In this document: positions 16,275 to 25,588 of the stretch, one piece after another
Position numbering within the stretch: the first letter of the stretch is position 1
How the letters are laid out: every line of letters starts with the position of its first letter
Translations under genes and position numbers: made by a program
Notes under the pieces: model-generated
The model's input: the letters and a program-made list of their open reading frames with translations, nothing else
Database searches by the model: none
What the model was told of the DNA's origin: nothing
NCBI GenBank assembly: GCA_036278255.1
Contig: DASULK010000213.1
Span: 1-64,000, forward strand
Origin: DASULK01 sp036278255
GTDB taxonomy: Bacteria > Actinomycetota > Actinomycetes > Mycobacteriales > Micromonosporaceae
Direction: 5' to 3'
DNA length: 64,000 nucleotides

Positions 16275-16835
16275 ATGTTCGATACGTATGTGACGATTGT
16301 CGGAAATGTGTTGACTGCGCCGGAGTGGCGGCGCACCACCCAGACCAACACCCTGGTGGCCAACTTCCGGGTCGCGTCCACCTCGCGGCGGTTCGACAAG
16401 GAGAACGGTCGCTGGGTCGACGGCAACAGCCTGCGGGTACGGGTCAACTGCTGGCGCAAACTCGCGGAGGGGGTGGCGTCCTCGGTGATGGTGGGGGACC
16501 CGATCATCGTGGTCGGCCGGATGTATACCCGGGACTGGGCCGACAGCGAGGGCAACCAGCGGACCACCTACGAGTTGGAGGCGGTCGCGGTGGGGCACGA
16601 CCTCTCCCGCGGGCGGGGCAAGTTCGCCCGTAACCGGTCGATCACCTCGACCAGTTCGGTGGAGGACGACGAGTCGCAGCAGCGCGTGCAGGGTGAGGCG
16701 GCCGAGTTGGTGCCCGATGAGGAGGCGCCGGCCCGCCCCGGCGACAACGAAGATCTCTTTGATGACGACGGTGATCCGGACTTTCGGCTGGCTTCGACGT
16801 ACGGGACCGAGGTCGGCACACCGGTGCCCGCGTGA
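16275..16835 (+). CDS. ssb: Single-stranded DNA-binding protein
   Basis: A protein of 186 residues. The N-terminal 110 residues are a bacterial SSB OB-fold: TYVTIVGNVLTAPEWRRT, ANFRVASTSRRFD, NCWRKLAEGVASSVMVGDPIIVVGRMYTR and TTYELEAVAVGHDL. The tail is acidic (EDNEDLFDDDGDPDF-like, residues about 155-170) but ends TEVGTPVPA. It lacks the DDDIPF-type tip that recruits repair and replication proteins, so it is probably the second, SsbB-like paralogue of actinobacteria. Start chosen at ATG 16275 with GGGAGAGG upstream. Two DnaA-box-like sites lie upstream. Confidence 0.92.
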   Translation: MFDTYVTIVGNVLTAPEWRRTTQTNTLVANFRVASTSRRFDKENGRWVDGNSLRVRVNCWRKLAEGVASSVMVGDPIIVVGRMYTRDWADSEGNQRTTYELEAVAVGHDLSRGRGKFARNRSITSTSSVEDDESQQRVQGEAAELVPDEEAPARPGDNEDLFDDDGDPDFRLASTYGTEVGTPVPA

Positions 16836-16846
16836 CGCCGGCCGTA

Positions 16847-16882
16847 CCGGCTGGGATGCGGGCAGCACCGCTTCCCAGCCGG
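16847..16882 (+). terminator. Hairpin after ssb
   Basis: A perfect 10-bp stem (CCGGCTGGGA, 16847-16856, complement at 16873-16882) has a 16-base loop and lies 11 bp after the ssb stop. No T-run, so a weak or factor-assisted terminator. Confidence 0.5.
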
Positions 16883-16960
16883 GCCGCGGTGGCGGATCGG
16901 TGACCTGATCCACCGCTCCCCGCCCCGTCGCGAGAAGTGCGCGGCGTAGCGTCTGGGGGC

Positions 16961-17560
16961 ATGGGGACGGTGGTGGAGACGTACGCGGATCTGGCGCGGC
17001 GGATTCTCGCGCGGCCGCCTCGGCTGGGGCGGACCCGGATCGTCGCGGTGGATGGGCCCAGTGGTGCCGGCAAGACATTCTTCGCTGCGCGGCTCGCCGC
17101 TGCACTCGCCGCCCCGGTGGTGCGCACCGATGATCTGCTCGACGGCTGGGCGGACCAGTTCACCTTCTGGCCCCGCCTCCAGGAGTGGGTGCTCGACCCA
17201 CTGCGCGCCGGAGAGCCGGGCCGCTACCGCCGCTACGACTGGGTACACGGCCGTTTCGATCCATGCTGGGCCGTCGTCCCGCCCGCCCCGGTAGTGCTCC
17301 TGGAGGGGGCCAGCAGCGCCCGGGCAGATGTCCGGCCGGAGTTGGCCTTCGCGGTGTTCGTCACCGCCCCCGCGGCACTCCGGCGGGCCCGCGTGCTCAC
17401 GCGCGACGGCCAGGAGCTCCTGCCGTACCTGGAGCGATGGTGGCGGCGCGAGCAGACCCATTTCGCGGAGGACGCCACCCGTGAGCAGGTAGATCTGGTC
17501 GTGGATGGAGCATCCGAGGATTCGCCCGGAGCAACGGCCTCCTACGTCCGGTTGCGCTGA
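16961..17560 (+). CDS. P-loop nucleoside/uridine kinase-like protein
   Basis: A protein of 199 residues. It has a clear Walker A, VAVDGPSGAGKTFFA, then TDDLLDGWADQF (the substrate Asp region of uridine kinases) and VLLEGASSAR. Length and motifs fit the actinobacterial uridine-kinase-like group in the nucleoside kinase superfamily; the true substrate is not established. ATG 16961 lies in a G-rich site (TCTGGGGGC). It is followed by the M48 peptidase gene on the same strand. Confidence 0.78.
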   Translation: MGTVVETYADLARRILARPPRLGRTRIVAVDGPSGAGKTFFAARLAAALAAPVVRTDDLLDGWADQFTFWPRLQEWVLDPLRAGEPGRYRRYDWVHGRFDPCWAVVPPAPVVLLEGASSARADVRPELAFAVFVTAPAALRRARVLTRDGQELLPYLERWWRREQTHFAEDATREQVDLVVDGASEDSPGATASYVRLR

Positions 17561-17647
17561 TCGTCTGCTCCGGGCATGGACGCTGGGCGACTCATCGGGC
17601 ACGATCGACGTAGTGGGCACCGATCACCACGAGCCGGGGAAGTGACA

Positions 17648-18793
17648 ATGACGACAAATGACGAGGAAGCCGCCGCCATGCCGGCCCGACGGCGGGTGGT
17701 GCTCACCGGGATCAGTTCCCGGGCATGGGAGCATCCCGCCGATCGCGGGGCGTTGACCGCCCTGCGTGAGCTGCGGGGCTTTGATGATCTGGTCAAAGCC
17801 TTCTTCGGGATGTGGAACGAACGAGGCTTCCGGCTGTCATACCTCGCCTCCGCCATCCGGGTCGACCACCGGCAGTATCCACGGGTCTACCGCCTCTACA
17901 CCGAGGCCGCGCAGTCGCTGGACATCCCCGAGCTGCCCGAACTGTACGTGTCGCAGTCGCCATTCCTGCAGGGCCAGGCCATCGGGCTCGACCGGCCGTT
18001 CATTGTGGTCACCACCGCCACGCTGCAGCAGCTCGACGATGACGAACTGCGCTGCCTGCTCGGGCACGAACTGGGCCACGTGCGCAGCGGACATGCGGTC
18101 TACCAGACGATCCTCATGATCCTCACCCGCTGGGCCGCCAACCTGAGCTGGCTACCGGTCGGGGCCATCGCCTTGCGGGCGATCATCGCGGCGATGATGG
18201 AGTGGTGGCGCAAGGCCGAGCTCTCCGCCGACCGGGCCGGGCTGCTCGCCGGACAGGATCCGGCGGCCGCGCTGCGACTGCTGATGAAACTGGCCGGCGG
18301 TGGCGACCTGTCGCAGATCGACACGGCAGCGTTCCTGGAGCAGGCCGCGGAGTACGACGGCGGCGGCGACCTGCGCGACAGCTTGCACAAGATCCGCCTG
18401 ACCACCTGGAGCACCCACCCGGTGCCGGTGGCCCGCGCGGCTGAGCTGCGGCACTGGGTTGATTCCGGCGACTACGGCCGGGTGCTCGCCGGCGACTATC
18501 CGCGGCGTGAGGATGACCAGAGCGCCTCGGTCTCCGAGGACATCAAGGCGGCGGCTGCGGCCTACCGGGAAGAATTCGCACGAACCCAGGACCCGCTGGT
18601 CGGACTGCTGCGCCGGTTCGGTGACGGAGCCAGCGAGGTTGGCGAGTGGGTGGGGGCGGGAGCCGGCCGGGCGCGGGCGTGGTTCGGCGCCGCCGGCGAG
18701 GCTGCGGCACGGGCCGCCGGGCGGGCCGGACGTACGGGGACGGCCGGCACCAACGGGGAACGGCCGAGCGGTCCAACCGAGACGGAGCCGTGA
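17648..18793 (+). CDS. M48 family zinc metallopeptidase
   Basis: A protein of 381 residues. The zinc motif HELGH is at H140-E141-H144, with the third ligand in the AELSADRAGLLAG helix about 70 residues later. Two hydrophobic segments between them (ILMILTRWAANLSWLPV and GAIALRAIIAAM) suggest membrane association. The C-terminal 70 residues are Ala/Gly-rich and variable. Relatives are HtpX/Ste24-like quality-control peptidases. ATG 17648 is preferred; GTG 17642 is a close alternative. Confidence 0.88.
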   Translation: MTTNDEEAAAMPARRRVVLTGISSRAWEHPADRGALTALRELRGFDDLVKAFFGMWNERGFRLSYLASAIRVDHRQYPRVYRLYTEAAQSLDIPELPELYVSQSPFLQGQAIGLDRPFIVVTTATLQQLDDDELRCLLGHELGHVRSGHAVYQTILMILTRWAANLSWLPVGAIALRAIIAAMMEWWRKAELSADRAGLLAGQDPAAALRLLMKLAGGGDLSQIDTAAFLEQAAEYDGGGDLRDSLHKIRLTTWSTHPVPVARAAELRHWVDSGDYGRVLAGDYPRREDDQSASVSEDIKAAAAAYREEFARTQDPLVGLLRRFGDGASEVGEWVGAGAGRARAWFGAAGEAAARAAGRAGRTGTAGTNGERPSGPTETEP

Positions 18794-18850
18794 CGGATCG
18801 GCGACGGGCGCCGGTGCGGATGGGCCCCGCTTGAGCCTACGATTCCGGGC

Positions 18851-20215
18851 ATGAGCGCACCCATCTTGACTGAGTCCGAACTGCGTGCCGCGATCGAGCG
18901 GGAGATGCCGGGCGTCCGCGCCGACCTGGAGCGACTGGTCCGCATTCCCGGCGTCGCCTTCGACGGTTTCGACCACTCCCATGTGGAGCGGTCCGCGGAG
19001 GCCGTCGCCGAGTTACTGCGTGGCTGTTCCCTTGATGTGCAGATTGTGCGCTCGGGTGGGCAGCCCGCGGTCATCGGCAAGCGTCCGGCGCCTCCCGGTG
19101 CGCCCACAGTGCTTCTCTACGCCCACCACGATGTCCAGCCGGTCGGCGACCTGTCACTCTGGGACAGCGACCCGTTCGAACCGGTGGAGCGGAACGGACG
19201 GCTGTACGGGCGTGGGGCCGCCGACGACAAGGCAGGCATCATGGCGCACGTGGCAGCGCTGCGCGCCTTCGGTGACGCGCTGCCGGTCGGGGTGGTGCTC
19301 TTCATCGAAGGGGAGGAGGAGTTCGGATCCGAGTCCCTGGGGCGGCTGCTCACCGAGCACCGTGAGGAGATCGCCGCGGATGTGATCGTGATCGCCGACT
19401 CCGCCAACTGGGATATCGGCGTGCCGGCCCTGACCACGTCGCTGCGCGGCATCGTCAACTGTTTCGTCGAGGTCAGTACCCTTGCACAGGCGGTGCACAG
19501 CGGCATATTCGGCGGAGCCGTCCCGGACGCGTTGACCACTCTGGTGCGTCTGCTGGCCACCCTGCACGACGACGTCGGCGATGTCGCGATCGAAGGCCTG
19601 GTAAGCCGGCCCGGCGCGACCGTGGACTATCCCGAGGACCGGCTGCGGGCCGAGGCGGGAATGATCGACGGACTGTCGTTCATCGGCACCGGCCGGTTGA
19701 CCGACCGGATCTGGAACAAGCCCGCGCTGACGGTGCTCGGCATCGATGCTCCCAGCACGGGGGAGGCACCCAACGCGCTGGTACCGGCCGCCAAGGCCAA
19801 GCTCAGCCTCCGCCTGGCGCCCGGTGACGACCCGAAGAAGGCGTACGCCGCGCTGGCGGAGCACCTGGAGCAGCGCGCTCCCTGGGGTGCCGAGGTCACG
19901 GTGAGGTTGGAGAGCGACGGCGAAGCGTGTGTGATCGACGCCTCCGGGCCCATGTTCGATGCGGCCCGCTCCGCTTTCCGTACGGCCTGGGACGGGGTCG
20001 AACCGGTTGACGTGGGGATCGGCGGGTCCATCCCGTTCATCGCCACCTTCCAGGAGATGTTCCCGCAGGCGTCGATTCTGGTCACCGGCGTGGAGGACCC
20101 GCAGTCCGCGGCGCACGGGCCTAACGAGAGCCTGCACCTTGGCGAGTTCGCCCGGGTCTGCCTGGCTGAGGCGTTGTTGCTGGCGAAGGTTGCGGAAGCA
20201 GCCGCCGCCCGCTGA
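18851..20215 (+). CDS. M20 family metallodipeptidase
   Basis: A protein of 454 residues. The M20 metal-site motifs are present: LLYAHHDVQP, the bridging Asp in GRGAADDKAGI, the general base Glu in IEGEEEFGS, and a late His in PQSAAHGPNESLHL. A dimerisation lid domain (about 190-330) follows the family plan. It resembles actinobacterial dipeptidases acting on Xaa-His or similar dipeptides in the cytoplasm. Followed by a repeat-rich intergenic region. Confidence 0.9.
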   Translation: MSAPILTESELRAAIEREMPGVRADLERLVRIPGVAFDGFDHSHVERSAEAVAELLRGCSLDVQIVRSGGQPAVIGKRPAPPGAPTVLLYAHHDVQPVGDLSLWDSDPFEPVERNGRLYGRGAADDKAGIMAHVAALRAFGDALPVGVVLFIEGEEEFGSESLGRLLTEHREEIAADVIVIADSANWDIGVPALTTSLRGIVNCFVEVSTLAQAVHSGIFGGAVPDALTTLVRLLATLHDDVGDVAIEGLVSRPGATVDYPEDRLRAEAGMIDGLSFIGTGRLTDRIWNKPALTVLGIDAPSTGEAPNALVPAAKAKLSLRLAPGDDPKKAYAALAEHLEQRAPWGAEVTVRLESDGEACVIDASGPMFDAARSAFRTAWDGVEPVDVGIGGSIPFIATFQEMFPQASILVTGVEDPQSAAHGPNESLHLGEFARVCLAEALLLAKVAEAAAAR

Positions 20216-20254
20216 CCCGCAGCCTCCCTCCTCTTGCCGATCAGGGCCTTTTCT

Positions 20255-20391
20255 GTCGATCAAGGACTTGCTGTCGTGGAATTCGATCGAACCACGACAA
20301 CAAGTCCTTGACCGACGGGTTAGTCCTTGATCGGCGGGGCTAGCTAGGCCTTGGTCGACGGGGTTTGCGGAGCGGGGCTTGGTCAACGGGG
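20255..20391. repeat. REP-like palindrome and TTGATCGACGGGG array
   Basis: A 25-bp inverted repeat (20255-20279 against 20292-20316, two mismatches) flanks a loop containing the palindrome TTCGATCGAA. It is followed by degenerate copies of the same arm, CTTGATCGGCGGGG, CTTGGTCGACGGGG and CTTGGTCAACGGGG, up to 20391. A related element occurs at 25589-25691. Confidence 0.85.
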
Positions 20392-20410
20392 CGGAACGCG
20401 GCGGAGGCCG

Positions 20411-20821
20411 CTAGAGCGCGGCCAGCGACCGCACGTAGTTGACCTGATGGTGCAGGTAGTGCACCTGGGCCTGGTCGGTGACCGGGATGCGGGCCACGTA
20501 CTGCTGCGGGCCGTTCGTCACCGTCACCTGCACCGTGCCGCGGTATACCGTCTCTTTCACCAGCAGGAAGAGCAGGCTGAGCACGGTGAGCACGCAGAAC
20601 CCGAGGATCGCCGTCACGATGGCCCAGGTGGGGGTCTTCTGCTCACTGTGCCAGAAGTCCGTTAGCTGCCACGACGAGCCGGCAAGCGGGATGGCGCCGG
20701 CCGGGGTGTGCGCTACCGACGATGTCACCGCGATTTCACCGATCTGCGCGATGACCGGTTCGGGTGGGGCCGATGGCAGGGGCGCGGGACCGCCTGCCGG
20801 CCACGGCGCTGTTGGATCCAC
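20411..20821 (-). CDS. Single-pass membrane protein of unknown function
   Basis: A protein of 136 residues. A Pro-rich N-terminus (about 1-60) is followed by one transmembrane segment (about 70-92, AIVTAILGFCVLTVLSLLFLL) and a C-terminal domain with YRGTVQVTVTNGPQQYVARIPV and HYLHHQVNYVRSLAAL. GTG 20821 is preferred over GTG 20827 because AAAGGAGGG sits about eight bases upstream of it. It is downstream of the SURF1 gene on the same strand. Confidence 0.75.
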   Translation of the reverse strand: MDPTAPWPAGGPAPLPSAPPEPVIAQIGEIAVTSSVAHTPAGAIPLAGSSWQLTDFWHSEQKTPTWAIVTAILGFCVLTVLSLLFLLVKETVYRGTVQVTVTNGPQQYVARIPVTDQAQVHYLHHQVNYVRSLAAL

Positions 20822-20932
20822 GCTCACACCCTCCTTTGAGCCAAGGCTGGATCTGCGGCGGTAGGCCGGAGCCTCCGTACCGTGATTCCCCGGGAGGTTA
20901 CCGGCTCTGTGGGCGGATCGGAGGCCCCGCTT

Positions 20933-21766
20933 TCAGCCGGGGCCGCCAGCGGAGGGGCCCGATGCCGGAGTGGCCACCTGTCGCGGCGCCGGCGGTCTGG
21001 GCGTCCGTGGACGGGTGCCGTGGGCCTCGCGGCGGACCACCCATCCGAATCCGATGGGGGCCATCAGGGCGAAGAGCCACCACTGGACGACGTAGGCCGC
21101 GTTCTGCCAGTTGTTCTGATAGCCGACCGGGATCGCGGAGAAGACCGGGTCAGCGGCCGGGTTCTGCTCGTTGAGCAGCAGGTAACCGCCGTAGATCGGA
21201 TAGGGCAGTTCACGGGCGAGCCGCGGCACGCCGATCCGGCGGGTCTCGATGCGGCCGTCGCGTCGGGAGACCTGGGCGTTCGCCCGTTCCGGCAGCCGGA
21301 GTTGGCCGACCACGGTGACTTCTTCGGATGGAGCCTCGGGCACCTCCGGATGGGCGGCCGCCCCGCCCGGTGCCGCGGGTACCCAGCCCCGGTCCACCAG
21401 CACCGCGCTGCCGTCGGCAAGCACCAGGGGGGTGAGCACCTCGAAGCCGACCCGGCCGTTGAGCGTACGGCCGCGAACGAGGACGACGTTGTCGGTGTCG
21501 TACCGTCCGGTGGCGGTGACCCGGGTCCATTCCGACTCAACTGGCGGGGGTGGGCCGGCAACACCGGGCGAGTCGCCGGCGCCGGGCAGCACCCCGGCCA
21601 GCGGGGCCGGCGGCGCCTGCACGGCCGCGTCGATCCGCTCGTTGATCGCGGACCGCTCCTGGTACCGGCTCAACTGCCAGTTGCCGAGCATGACCATCAC
21701 CGCGGCGGCGACGAGCGTCAGGGCGAGGATGCCCAGCCAGCGGGGCGTGAGTAGGAACCGGTACAC
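20933..21766 (-). CDS. SURF1-family cytochrome oxidase biogenesis protein
   Basis: A protein of 277 residues with the two-helix SURF1 plan. A first transmembrane segment is near the N-terminus (about 9-29, WLGILALTLVAAAVMVML) followed by GNWQLSRYQER. A large external domain carries WTRVTATGRYD, VLVDRGWVPA and IETRRIGVPRLA. The second segment (about 225-245, VVQWWLFALMAPIGF) closes it. SURF1 proteins help assemble haem-copper oxidase, which fits the presence of the oxidase-linked ctaJ gene later in this window. GTG start. Confidence 0.9.
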   Translation of the reverse strand: MYRFLLTPRWLGILALTLVAAAVMVMLGNWQLSRYQERSAINERIDAAVQAPPAPLAGVLPGAGDSPGVAGPPPPVESEWTRVTATGRYDTDNVVLVRGRTLNGRVGFEVLTPLVLADGSAVLVDRGWVPAAPGGAAAHPEVPEAPSEEVTVVGQLRLPERANAQVSRRDGRIETRRIGVPRLARELPYPIYGGYLLLNEQNPAADPVFSAIPVGYQNNWQNAAYVVQWWLFALMAPIGFGWVVRREAHGTRPRTPRPPAPRQVATPASGPSAGGPG

Positions 21767-21827
21767 AGCACGAGGTTACCGGGGTGGCGGTAGCCACTAC
21801 GCTAGGGCTGCTTTCGAGGAGAGGCTG

Positions 21828-23300
21828 ATGACTGTCGTTCCGCGTGTCGTGGTGAGTGCGCCGTCATCGGGGCAGGGCAAGACCGCGGTCGCGGTCGGCC
21901 TGCTGGCCGCGTGCGCGGGACGGGGAGTGGCTGCCGCCGGATTCAAGGTCGGCCCCGACTATCCGGATGCCGCCTATCTCGGGCTGGCCGGCGGGCGGCC
22001 GCCCCGGAACCTGGACCCCCGGCTCGTCGGCACCGGGCGGGTCGCCCCCCTCTTCGCCCACGGCTGCGCTGGCGCCGACGTGGCGATCATCGAGGGGGCG
22101 ATGGGGCTTTTCGACAGCCTGACCGGGCGGGTCGAGACCGATTCGACGGCCGGTGTCGCGGCGGCGCTGCGGGCCCCGGTTGTGCTCGTCGTCGACGTGG
22201 CCGCGATGGGCCAGTCCGTGGCGGCGCTGTTGCACGGGTTCCGCGCCTACGACGAGCTGCTCTGGCTCGGTGGGGTCATCCTCAACGGGGTCGCCTCGGA
22301 CCGGCATGAGCAGATGTTGCGGGAAGCCCTCGACGACATCGGTGTGCCGGTTTTCGGGGCGTTACGGCGGCGGGATCTGGCCGTCGCGCTGCCGTCGCGC
22401 CAGCACGGCGTCGTGCCGGTGCTGCAGAACAGCATCGAAGCGGTGCGGGGGGTGCGGCGCCTGGGGGAGGCGATCTCCGCCGCGGTCGATCTCGACCGGC
22501 TCCTGGCGCTGGCCCGCTCGGCGCCCCGGTCCGCGGCCGAGCCATGGTCGGCCGGCGATGCCGTGGCCGGCACCGATTCGGGAATGCTGAGCATCCCCGC
22601 CGGTTCCCGGTCCCCGGTCGTTGCGCTCGCCGGCGGTCCGGGTGGTTCCTTTTCGTACGTCGAGCACGGCGAACTGCTCACCGCGGCTGGGGCCACGGTG
22701 GTCTTGTTCGACCCGTTCCGGGATGAGGAGTTGCCGCCCGGCGCCGACGCGCTGGTGGTCGGCGGCGGGCTGCCCGAGTCGTATGCCGAGGATCTGTCGG
22801 CGAACCGGCGGTTGTGCCGCGCCGTCGCCAGTTTCGCCCGGGCGGGTCGGCCGGTGTTGGCGGAAGGTGCGGGGCTGCTGTGGCTGGCACGCGAGCTGGA
22901 CGGGCGGCCGATGTGTGGGGTGTTCGACGCGGTCGGGGTCAGCCGTGACCGGATGGTCGTCGGCTACCGGGACGCGATTGCCCGGGCCACGACACCGGTG
23001 GCGCAGCTCGGCGACCGGAGGTTCGGCTACAAGCAGCACCGCGCGGTGGTGGAGCCTCGGGCTAGCCAGCCCCCCGCCTGGACCTGGAGTGGCGGCGGCG
23101 CGCCGGAGGGGTTCGTGTGGCGCCGGGTGCATGCCTCCCAGTTGGCCCTGCACTGGGCGGGAGCTCCGGAGGTCGCCCGTCGGCTGGTCGCCGCTGCCGT
23201 GGCGGCGTCGCCGGATCCGGCAGCCGCGCCACCACCTGCACAGGGCGACCGGCAACCGGCGCCCGCCGATCGGGGAGAGCAGACCGCGGCGTCGGCCTGA
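21828..23300 (+). CDS. cobB: Cobyrinate a,c-diamide synthase (CobB/CbiA) with altered glutaminase site
   Basis: A protein of 490 residues. Residues 1-200 are the ATP-binding synthetase domain (SAPSSGQGKTAVAVGL, KVGPDYPDAAYL, IIEGAMGLFDS). Residues about 265-440 are the class I glutamine amidotransferase domain (PLPESYAEDL-like VGGGLPESYAEDL, GYRDAIA, YKQHR). The catalytic Cys expected in the AECxGLL motif is Gly: codon GGT at 22866-22868, residue 347, in LAEGAGLLWL. The protein might use free ammonia, or be impaired. No other cobalamin gene lies in the window. ATG start with GAGGAGAGG upstream. Confidence 0.85.
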   Translation: MTVVPRVVVSAPSSGQGKTAVAVGLLAACAGRGVAAAGFKVGPDYPDAAYLGLAGGRPPRNLDPRLVGTGRVAPLFAHGCAGADVAIIEGAMGLFDSLTGRVETDSTAGVAAALRAPVVLVVDVAAMGQSVAALLHGFRAYDELLWLGGVILNGVASDRHEQMLREALDDIGVPVFGALRRRDLAVALPSRQHGVVPVLQNSIEAVRGVRRLGEAISAAVDLDRLLALARSAPRSAAEPWSAGDAVAGTDSGMLSIPAGSRSPVVALAGGPGGSFSYVEHGELLTAAGATVVLFDPFRDEELPPGADALVVGGGLPESYAEDLSANRRLCRAVASFARAGRPVLAEGAGLLWLARELDGRPMCGVFDAVGVSRDRMVVGYRDAIARATTPVAQLGDRRFGYKQHRAVVEPRASQPPAWTWSGGGAPEGFVWRRVHASQLALHWAGAPEVARRLVAAAVAASPDPAAAPPPAQGDRQPAPADRGEQTAASA

Positions 23301-23316
23301 TCCAGCGGGTGGCGTA

Positions 23317-25476
23317 TCAGCGGCTGATCGCGACCGAGGGGGGAGCGAACTGCCGCTCCGGTTTGTCTTTCAGTGCGTCGCGGAGTGTCTGCGCCACGGA
23401 GATGATCGGTTTTTCTGATTGTCCGTCGCCGACCGCGTTGAAAGGGTTGTCCGGGTCGGCGAGGAAACTTGCGGCGGAGAGTTCGGGGGTGAACCCGACG
23501 AACCAGGCGGACCGGGTGCTGTCGGTGGTGCCGGTCTTGCCGCCGACCGGCCGGCCGACGATCCCACGGACGCTGTCGGCGGTGGCGAAGGAGCCGCAGG
23601 AGCCGCGGGCCGGACTGTCGCCGGTGGGGCAACGGGCCGCGTCGGCGGCGGCTCGGGCCACGTCGGGGCTCAGTTCCTGCCTACACCGTGGCATGTCCAG
23701 CTCCGTCTCCTGGCCCCCCGTGGGTGTCCAGGTCACGGGTTTGCCGTCCGGGCCGGTCACCGACAGCACCGGCAGGGGCTCGCAGAAGCGGCCGTCGGCC
23801 GCAATGGTGGCGTAGGCGTTCGCCATCTCTAGTGGCGTGGCGTCGGAGACGCCGAGGGTGAAGGCGCCCCACATCTTCGCCTTCTCCGGTGTGGCCTGCC
23901 GTTTGTCGACGTCGGTGCGCCACTGCAGCCCGAGCCGCTCAGCCATCCGCACCACCTTCTCCGCACCCAACCGCTCCTCGAGTTGGACGAAGTAGGTGTT
24001 GACCGACATGCCGAACGCAGCCCACATAGCGTGCCGACCGGCCATGGCGCCGCTGGCGTTGGAGGGGCACCAGAATCCGCGGCAGTTGGCGGTCCCGCCG
24101 CCCGGGTATTTGGTGATGACGCGGTGCGGAGAGTTGATCTCGGTGGAGAGGGGCATACCGGCATCGAGGGCGGCCAGCAGGGTGAAGATCTTGAAGGTGG
24201 ATCCGGCCTGGTAACCGGGGAGACCACCGCCGCCGAGTAGCGGGGTGACCGTGTTGGGGTAGTTGCTCTTGACCCGGCCCCGCTTGCTCGGGTCGGAGTG
24301 GGGCGGGTTCTGGCTCTGGTCGAGGGAGTAGAGCCGGTTGACCGCCATCGCCTTGATCCGCCCGGTGCCGGGTTCGACGACGACCTGACCGTGGGCGAAC
24401 GGGCTGCTCGCGGACTCCTTGCCCATCACGTTGCCTTCGGCGATCTCCTGGATCTTTGGGTCGAGCGAGGTGACGATCCGGTAGCCGCCGCGGCGCAGCT
24501 CGTCCTCGCGTCGGTCAGGGTTGTCGCCGAATGCGGGCTGGGAACGCCACCAGGCCTTGACGTAGTCGCAGAAGAATCCCCAGCTGTTGTACTTCTTGGG
24601 CACCGAGATGCAGTCGTTCGGCGGGGTGCTGAGCTTGAGTTGGATCGACTCGGTCTTGGCTTGCTCGGCCACCTCCGGGGCGATGTATCCCATGTCGACC
24701 ATCCGGTCGATGACGTAGTTGCGTCGGTCGGTCGCGGCTTTGCGGTCGGAGCTGGCCGGATCGTATTCGGAGGGGGCCTTGACCAGGCCGGCGAGGGTGG
24801 CTCCCTCGATCGGGTTGAGGTCCTTGGGCTGCTTGGAGAAGAAGATCTCCGAGGCGGCGAAGATGCCGTACGCCCGGTGACCGAAGTAGGCCGAGTTGAG
24901 ATACCGCTCCAGGATCTCCTCTTTGCTCATCTTCTCTTCCAGGTCGACGGCGGTGCGGATCTCGCGGATCTTGCGGATAGGGGTCTGCTCGGTGACCTTC
25001 CGGACCTCCGCCGGGGTGGTTGCGCTGTCCCGCAGCGCCATCCGGACGTACTGCATGGTGAGGGTCGAGGCGCCCTGGGACACCCCGCCGGCCTGCTGGT
25101 TGGCGACGAAGGCTCGAGCAATGCCTTTAGGGTCCACGCCGTTGTGTATGTAGAAGCGGGAGTCTTCCGCCGCGACGATGGCCTGTTGCACGTACGGGGA
25201 TATCTCCGAGAGCGTGACGTACTTGCGGTGCTCCTCATAGAAGCTGGTCAGCAGGGTCTTGCCGTCGGAGGCGTAGAGGTACGTCGTCTGGGCTGGTGCT
25301 GCGGTGCGCAGATCATGCGGGACGTCATCGATCATGCCGATGCCGGCCATGGCCGCCAGGCCGCCGAGGGCGATGAATGGATAGGTCACGGCGGCGACCA
25401 GAACTCCGGCGATGAGACCGGCACGGACCAGGGGCGCCGTCGGCCGCGGAGAGGGATCAGGGGTGTACTTGCTCAC
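23317..25476 (-). CDS. Class A penicillin-binding protein (transglycosylase/transpeptidase)
   Basis: A protein of 719 residues. A short cytoplasmic N-terminus is followed by one membrane segment (about 18-48). The GT51 transglycosylase domain (about 75-255) has the catalytic Glu at E104 in AAEDSRFY, plus GASTLTMQYVR. The transpeptidase domain has S426-TFK (nucleophile), S491-V-N493 and K647-TGT. All catalytic motifs are intact. It polymerises and crosslinks peptidoglycan outside the membrane. No PASTA domains. GTG start. Confidence 0.94.
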   Translation of the reverse strand: MSKYTPDPSPRPTAPLVRAGLIAGVLVAAVTYPFIALGGLAAMAGIGMIDDVPHDLRTAAPAQTTYLYASDGKTLLTSFYEEHRKYVTLSEISPYVQQAIVAAEDSRFYIHNGVDPKGIARAFVANQQAGGVSQGASTLTMQYVRMALRDSATTPAEVRKVTEQTPIRKIREIRTAVDLEEKMSKEEILERYLNSAYFGHRAYGIFAASEIFFSKQPKDLNPIEGATLAGLVKAPSEYDPASSDRKAATDRRNYVIDRMVDMGYIAPEVAEQAKTESIQLKLSTPPNDCISVPKKYNSWGFFCDYVKAWWRSQPAFGDNPDRREDELRRGGYRIVTSLDPKIQEIAEGNVMGKESASSPFAHGQVVVEPGTGRIKAMAVNRLYSLDQSQNPPHSDPSKRGRVKSNYPNTVTPLLGGGGLPGYQAGSTFKIFTLLAALDAGMPLSTEINSPHRVITKYPGGGTANCRGFWCPSNASGAMAGRHAMWAAFGMSVNTYFVQLEERLGAEKVVRMAERLGLQWRTDVDKRQATPEKAKMWGAFTLGVSDATPLEMANAYATIAADGRFCEPLPVLSVTGPDGKPVTWTPTGGQETELDMPRCRQELSPDVARAAADAARCPTGDSPARGSCGSFATADSVRGIVGRPVGGKTGTTDSTRSAWFVGFTPELSAASFLADPDNPFNAVGDGQSEKPIISVAQTLRDALKDKPERQFAPPSVAISR

Positions 25477-25588
25477 GCCTCTGAAGATATGACATATCCG
25501 CTTATGTGCTGATTAAAAGCCCGGAAAGTTGCCCAGGGCATCCCGCCTGTCGGACCCGTCGTGACGGAGTTTGACCCTGGATGCCGTA

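Noticed and set aside
24298..25512. 404-codon plus-strand open frame
   Set aside because: Antisense shadow of the class A PBP, whose catalytic motifs are all present.
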